DNA from: Mycobacterium sp. Aquia_213 | Lineage (GTDB): Bacteria; Actinomycetota; Actinomycetes; Mycobacteriales; Mycobacteriaceae | Length of the DNA stretch: 64,000 nt | Assembly: GCF_026625985.1 (NCBI RefSeq) | Contig: NZ_CP113116.1 | Coordinates: forward strand, 1,736,001-1,800,000 | Direction of reading: 5' to 3' | Part shown: in pieces, positions 62,668 through 64,000 of the stretch | How the letters are laid out: each line of letters starts with the position of its first letter | Numbering within the stretch: position 1 is the first letter of the stretch | Notes under the pieces: model-generated | The model's database searches: none | Told to the model about the DNA's origin: nothing | Seen by the model: the letters and a program-made list of their open reading frames with translations, nothing else | Program-made: the position numbers and the translations under genes

Positions 62668-63315
62668 ATGGCGCAGGGCAAGAGACGCCGCAGCCACCGA
62701 AGTTCCGGGGCCGCGGCAGGGTTGACCGGTCCCGCAACCGCGCCGTCCCTGCACAGCGTCGACACCCATCCGCCCAACCGGCACGAAAGCGCTTCGATCT
62801 GGAGCCGCCGCCGGGTGTTGCTGCTGAATTCCACTTACGAACCGCTGACCGCGCTGCCGATGCGGCGGGCGATCGTGATGGTGATCTGCGGCAAGGCTGA
62901 CGTGGTGCACCACGATCCCACCGGACCGATCATCCACTCGGCGAGCGAGTCGATCGTGGTGCCGTCGGTGATCCAGTTGCGGTCCTACGTCCGGGTCCCG
63001 TACCGGGCCCGCGTCCCGATGACCCGCGCCGCGCTGATGCACCGCGACCGGTTCTGCTGTGCCTACTGCGGAGCGAAGGCCGACACCGTCGATCACGTGG
63101 TGCCGCGCAGCCGCGGCGGCGGCCATTCCTGGGAGAACTGCGTCGCCTGCTGCTCGACATGCAACCACCGCAAGGGCGACAAGCTGCTCGCCGAACTCGG
63201 TTGGTCACTGCGCCGGGCGCCGCTTCCGCCGACTGGACAGCACTGGCGACTGCTGTCCACGGTCAAGGAAATGGATCCGTCCTGGGTTCGGTACCTCGGC
63301 GAGGGCGCGGCCTGA
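62668..63315 (+). CDS. HNH endonuclease family protein, Rv2469c-like
   Basis: A 215-residue protein with a C-terminal HNH domain. The ATG at 62668 has GGAGGA upstream; the frame before it is not coding. The first 45 residues are basic and disordered-looking. The middle has a short conserved region (L-N-S-T-Y-E-P-L-T-A-L-P). The HNH part is C-A-Y-C-G, then T-V-D-H-V-V-P-R-S-R-G-G-G, and C-C-S-T-C-N-H-R-K-G-D-K-L, with two CxxC zinc pairs and His-Asn-His active-site residues. It probably acts on DNA in an unknown process. It resembles small stand-alone HNH proteins found next to GlbO in mycobacteria. Confidence 0.88.
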   Translation: MAQGKRRRSHRSSGAAAGLTGPATAPSLHSVDTHPPNRHESASIWSRRRVLLLNSTYEPLTALPMRRAIVMVICGKADVVHHDPTGPIIHSASESIVVPSVIQLRSYVRVPYRARVPMTRAALMHRDRFCCAYCGAKADTVDHVVPRSRGGGHSWENCVACCSTCNHRKGDKLLAELGWSLRRAPLPPTGQHWRLLSTVKEMDPSWVRYLGEGAA

Positions 63316-63373
63316 CCGCAAATCTTGTGTCCAAGCGCGCCGTGGGATCGCTCGGTGGGATACGGTTTCCGTC

Positions 63374-63607
63374 GTGAGCGCTATGGAGATTCACCTGTAT
63401 TTGGTTGGAATCCCGGCGTTGCTGGTGATCGTGCTGGCGGCGCTGATCTGGTCGCGCAAGGGGCCGCACCCCGCGACCTACAAGATGTCCGAATCGTGGA
63501 CGCATCCGCCGGTTCTGTGGGCTGCCACCGACGAATTCGTCGGCCACTCACACGGGCACCACGCATCGGAATTCTCAGTCGGAGGTGGCGCCAGTGGCAC
63601 ATGGTGA
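63374..63607 (+). CDS. ctaJ: Cytochrome aa3 oxidase subunit CtaJ-like small membrane protein
   Basis: A 77-residue membrane protein. The GTG at 63374 and the ATG at 63383 are both possible. One N-terminal membrane span (about 5-25, L-Y-L-V-G-I-P-A-L-L-V-I-V-L-A-A-L-I-W) is followed by a polar tail with K-G-P-H-P-A-T-Y-K and a His-rich part (G-H-S-H-G-H-H). In M. smegmatis a protein in this position (CtaJ) is an accessory subunit of the aa3 oxidase in the respiratory CIII2-CIV2 supercomplex, next to a DUF5130 protein; the assignment rests on that knowledge and synteny, and was not aligned. It overlaps the next gene by 14 bases. Confidence 0.7.
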   Translation: MSAMEIHLYLVGIPALLVIVLAALIWSRKGPHPATYKMSESWTHPPVLWAATDEFVGHSHGHHASEFSVGGGASGTW

Positions 63608-64000
63608 GGTAGCGACGAAAGCGCCCGCCGCGCTGCCGGCGGGCTTTGCGATCACCACCAGCGGACGGGTGTCCGGCGTCACCGAGCCCGGTGAGCTGTC
63701 GGTGCACTACCCCTTCCCCATCAAGGACCTCGTCGCGATCGACGACGCCCTGAAATACGGCTCGCGCCAGTCGATGACGCGGTTCGCCATCTACATCGGC
63801 GATCTGGGGAGCGACACCGCGGCCCGGGCTCGCGAGATCCTGGCCGACGTGCCGACGCCGAACAACGCGGTGCTGCTGGCCGTCTCGCCCGACCAAGCCG
63901 TGATCGAGGTGGTTTACGGCTCGGAGGTCCGCGGCCGTGGCGCCGAGTCGGCCGCCCCGCTGGGCGTGGCCGCGGCTTCGTCGGCGTTCGAGCAGGGCCA
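63594..64000 (+). CDS. DUF5130 protein, Rv2468c-like, 5' part
   Basis: The first 135 codons of a protein running off the window. GTG at 63594 has GGAGG upstream at good spacing. The sequence starts V-A-H-G-E-V-A-T-K-A, then T-S-G-R-V-S-G-V-T-E, L-S-V-H-Y-P-F-P and F-A-I-Y-I-G-D-L, typical of the TPM/DUF5130-type fold. The M. smegmatis homologue (PRSAF1) is reported as a factor associated with the respiratory supercomplex; the assignment here is by position next to the CtaJ-like gene. No signal peptide is seen in the visible part. Confidence 0.72.
   Translation, partial: MAHGEVATKAPAALPAGFAITTSGRVSGVTEPGELSVHYPFPIKDLVAIDDALKYGSRQSMTRFAIYIGDLGSDTAARAREILADVPTPNNAVLLAVSPDQAVIEVVYGSEVRGRGAESAAPLGVAAASSAFEQG

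Overview
The window is high-GC actinobacterial DNA from a mycobacterium, most likely a slow-growing non-tuberculous species. Gene order follows the M. tuberculosis block from Rv2523c (acpS) to Rv2468c, read backwards. It also carries a PPE protein, an L,D-transpeptidase of the LdtMt2 type, the mycolate reductase CmrA, GlbO and the 180-kDa-class NAD-glutamate dehydrogenase. The species assignment is an inference; no database search was run.

Layout. 1-4.5 kb: end of acpS, an M20 peptidase, a small exported MmpS-like protein, a cytochrome P450, Bcp peroxiredoxin and a DUF3618 protein. 4.5-14 kb is an accessory block. It holds a TetR regulator, a nitrate/sulfonate-type ABC importer (ATPase, Tat-exported binding protein, permease), and on the other strand a DUF3556 membrane protein, a Baeyer-Villiger-type flavin monooxygenase and a D-aminoacylase-like amidohydrolase. 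14.3-24.3 kb: tRNA-Lys, ldtB, an MFS-cNMP-binding fusion, tRNA-His, orn, a HerA-like ATPase, cmrA, an MFS transporter, an MmpS-like membrane protein and bkaR. 24.3-30.7 kb: the branched-chain acyl-CoA operon accD1-accA1-fadE19-maoC-citE, with BkaR-type operators at both ends of the control region. Compared with the gene order I recall for M. tuberculosis, fadD35-scoA-scoB and bkdABC are missing here. 30.8-39.1 kb is a second accessory block: a mycofactocin-type SDR, small exported proteins, a BASS transporter, an EchA14-type crotonase, a cutinase, and a PPE gene preceded by a detached second copy of its C-terminal domain. 39.5-46.8 kb: tRNA-Arg, lipQ, then the coupled glycerolipid operon WS/DGAT-plsC-plsB2. 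46.8-51.7 kb: a CopD-CtaG fusion, an unknown protein, a frameshifted DUF222/HNH gene and ssbB. 51.7-64 kb: ettA, gdh, a thioesterase, a hypothetical protein, a flavin oxidoreductase, aglA, glbO, an HNH protein, ctaJ and the start of a DUF5130 gene.

The clearest regulatory signals are a pair of identical-geometry 18-bp operators (AGACAG-N6-CTGTCT) in front of the TetR gene and the ABC operon, a related inverted repeat in front of the monooxygenase, and a set of BkaR-like operators. The most unusual protein-level signals are the duplicated PPE C-terminal domain, the MFS-cNMP fusion, and the EchA14-type crotonase that lacks both hydratase glutamates. Nothing resembling a CRISPR array, prophage or intact insertion sequence was seen.
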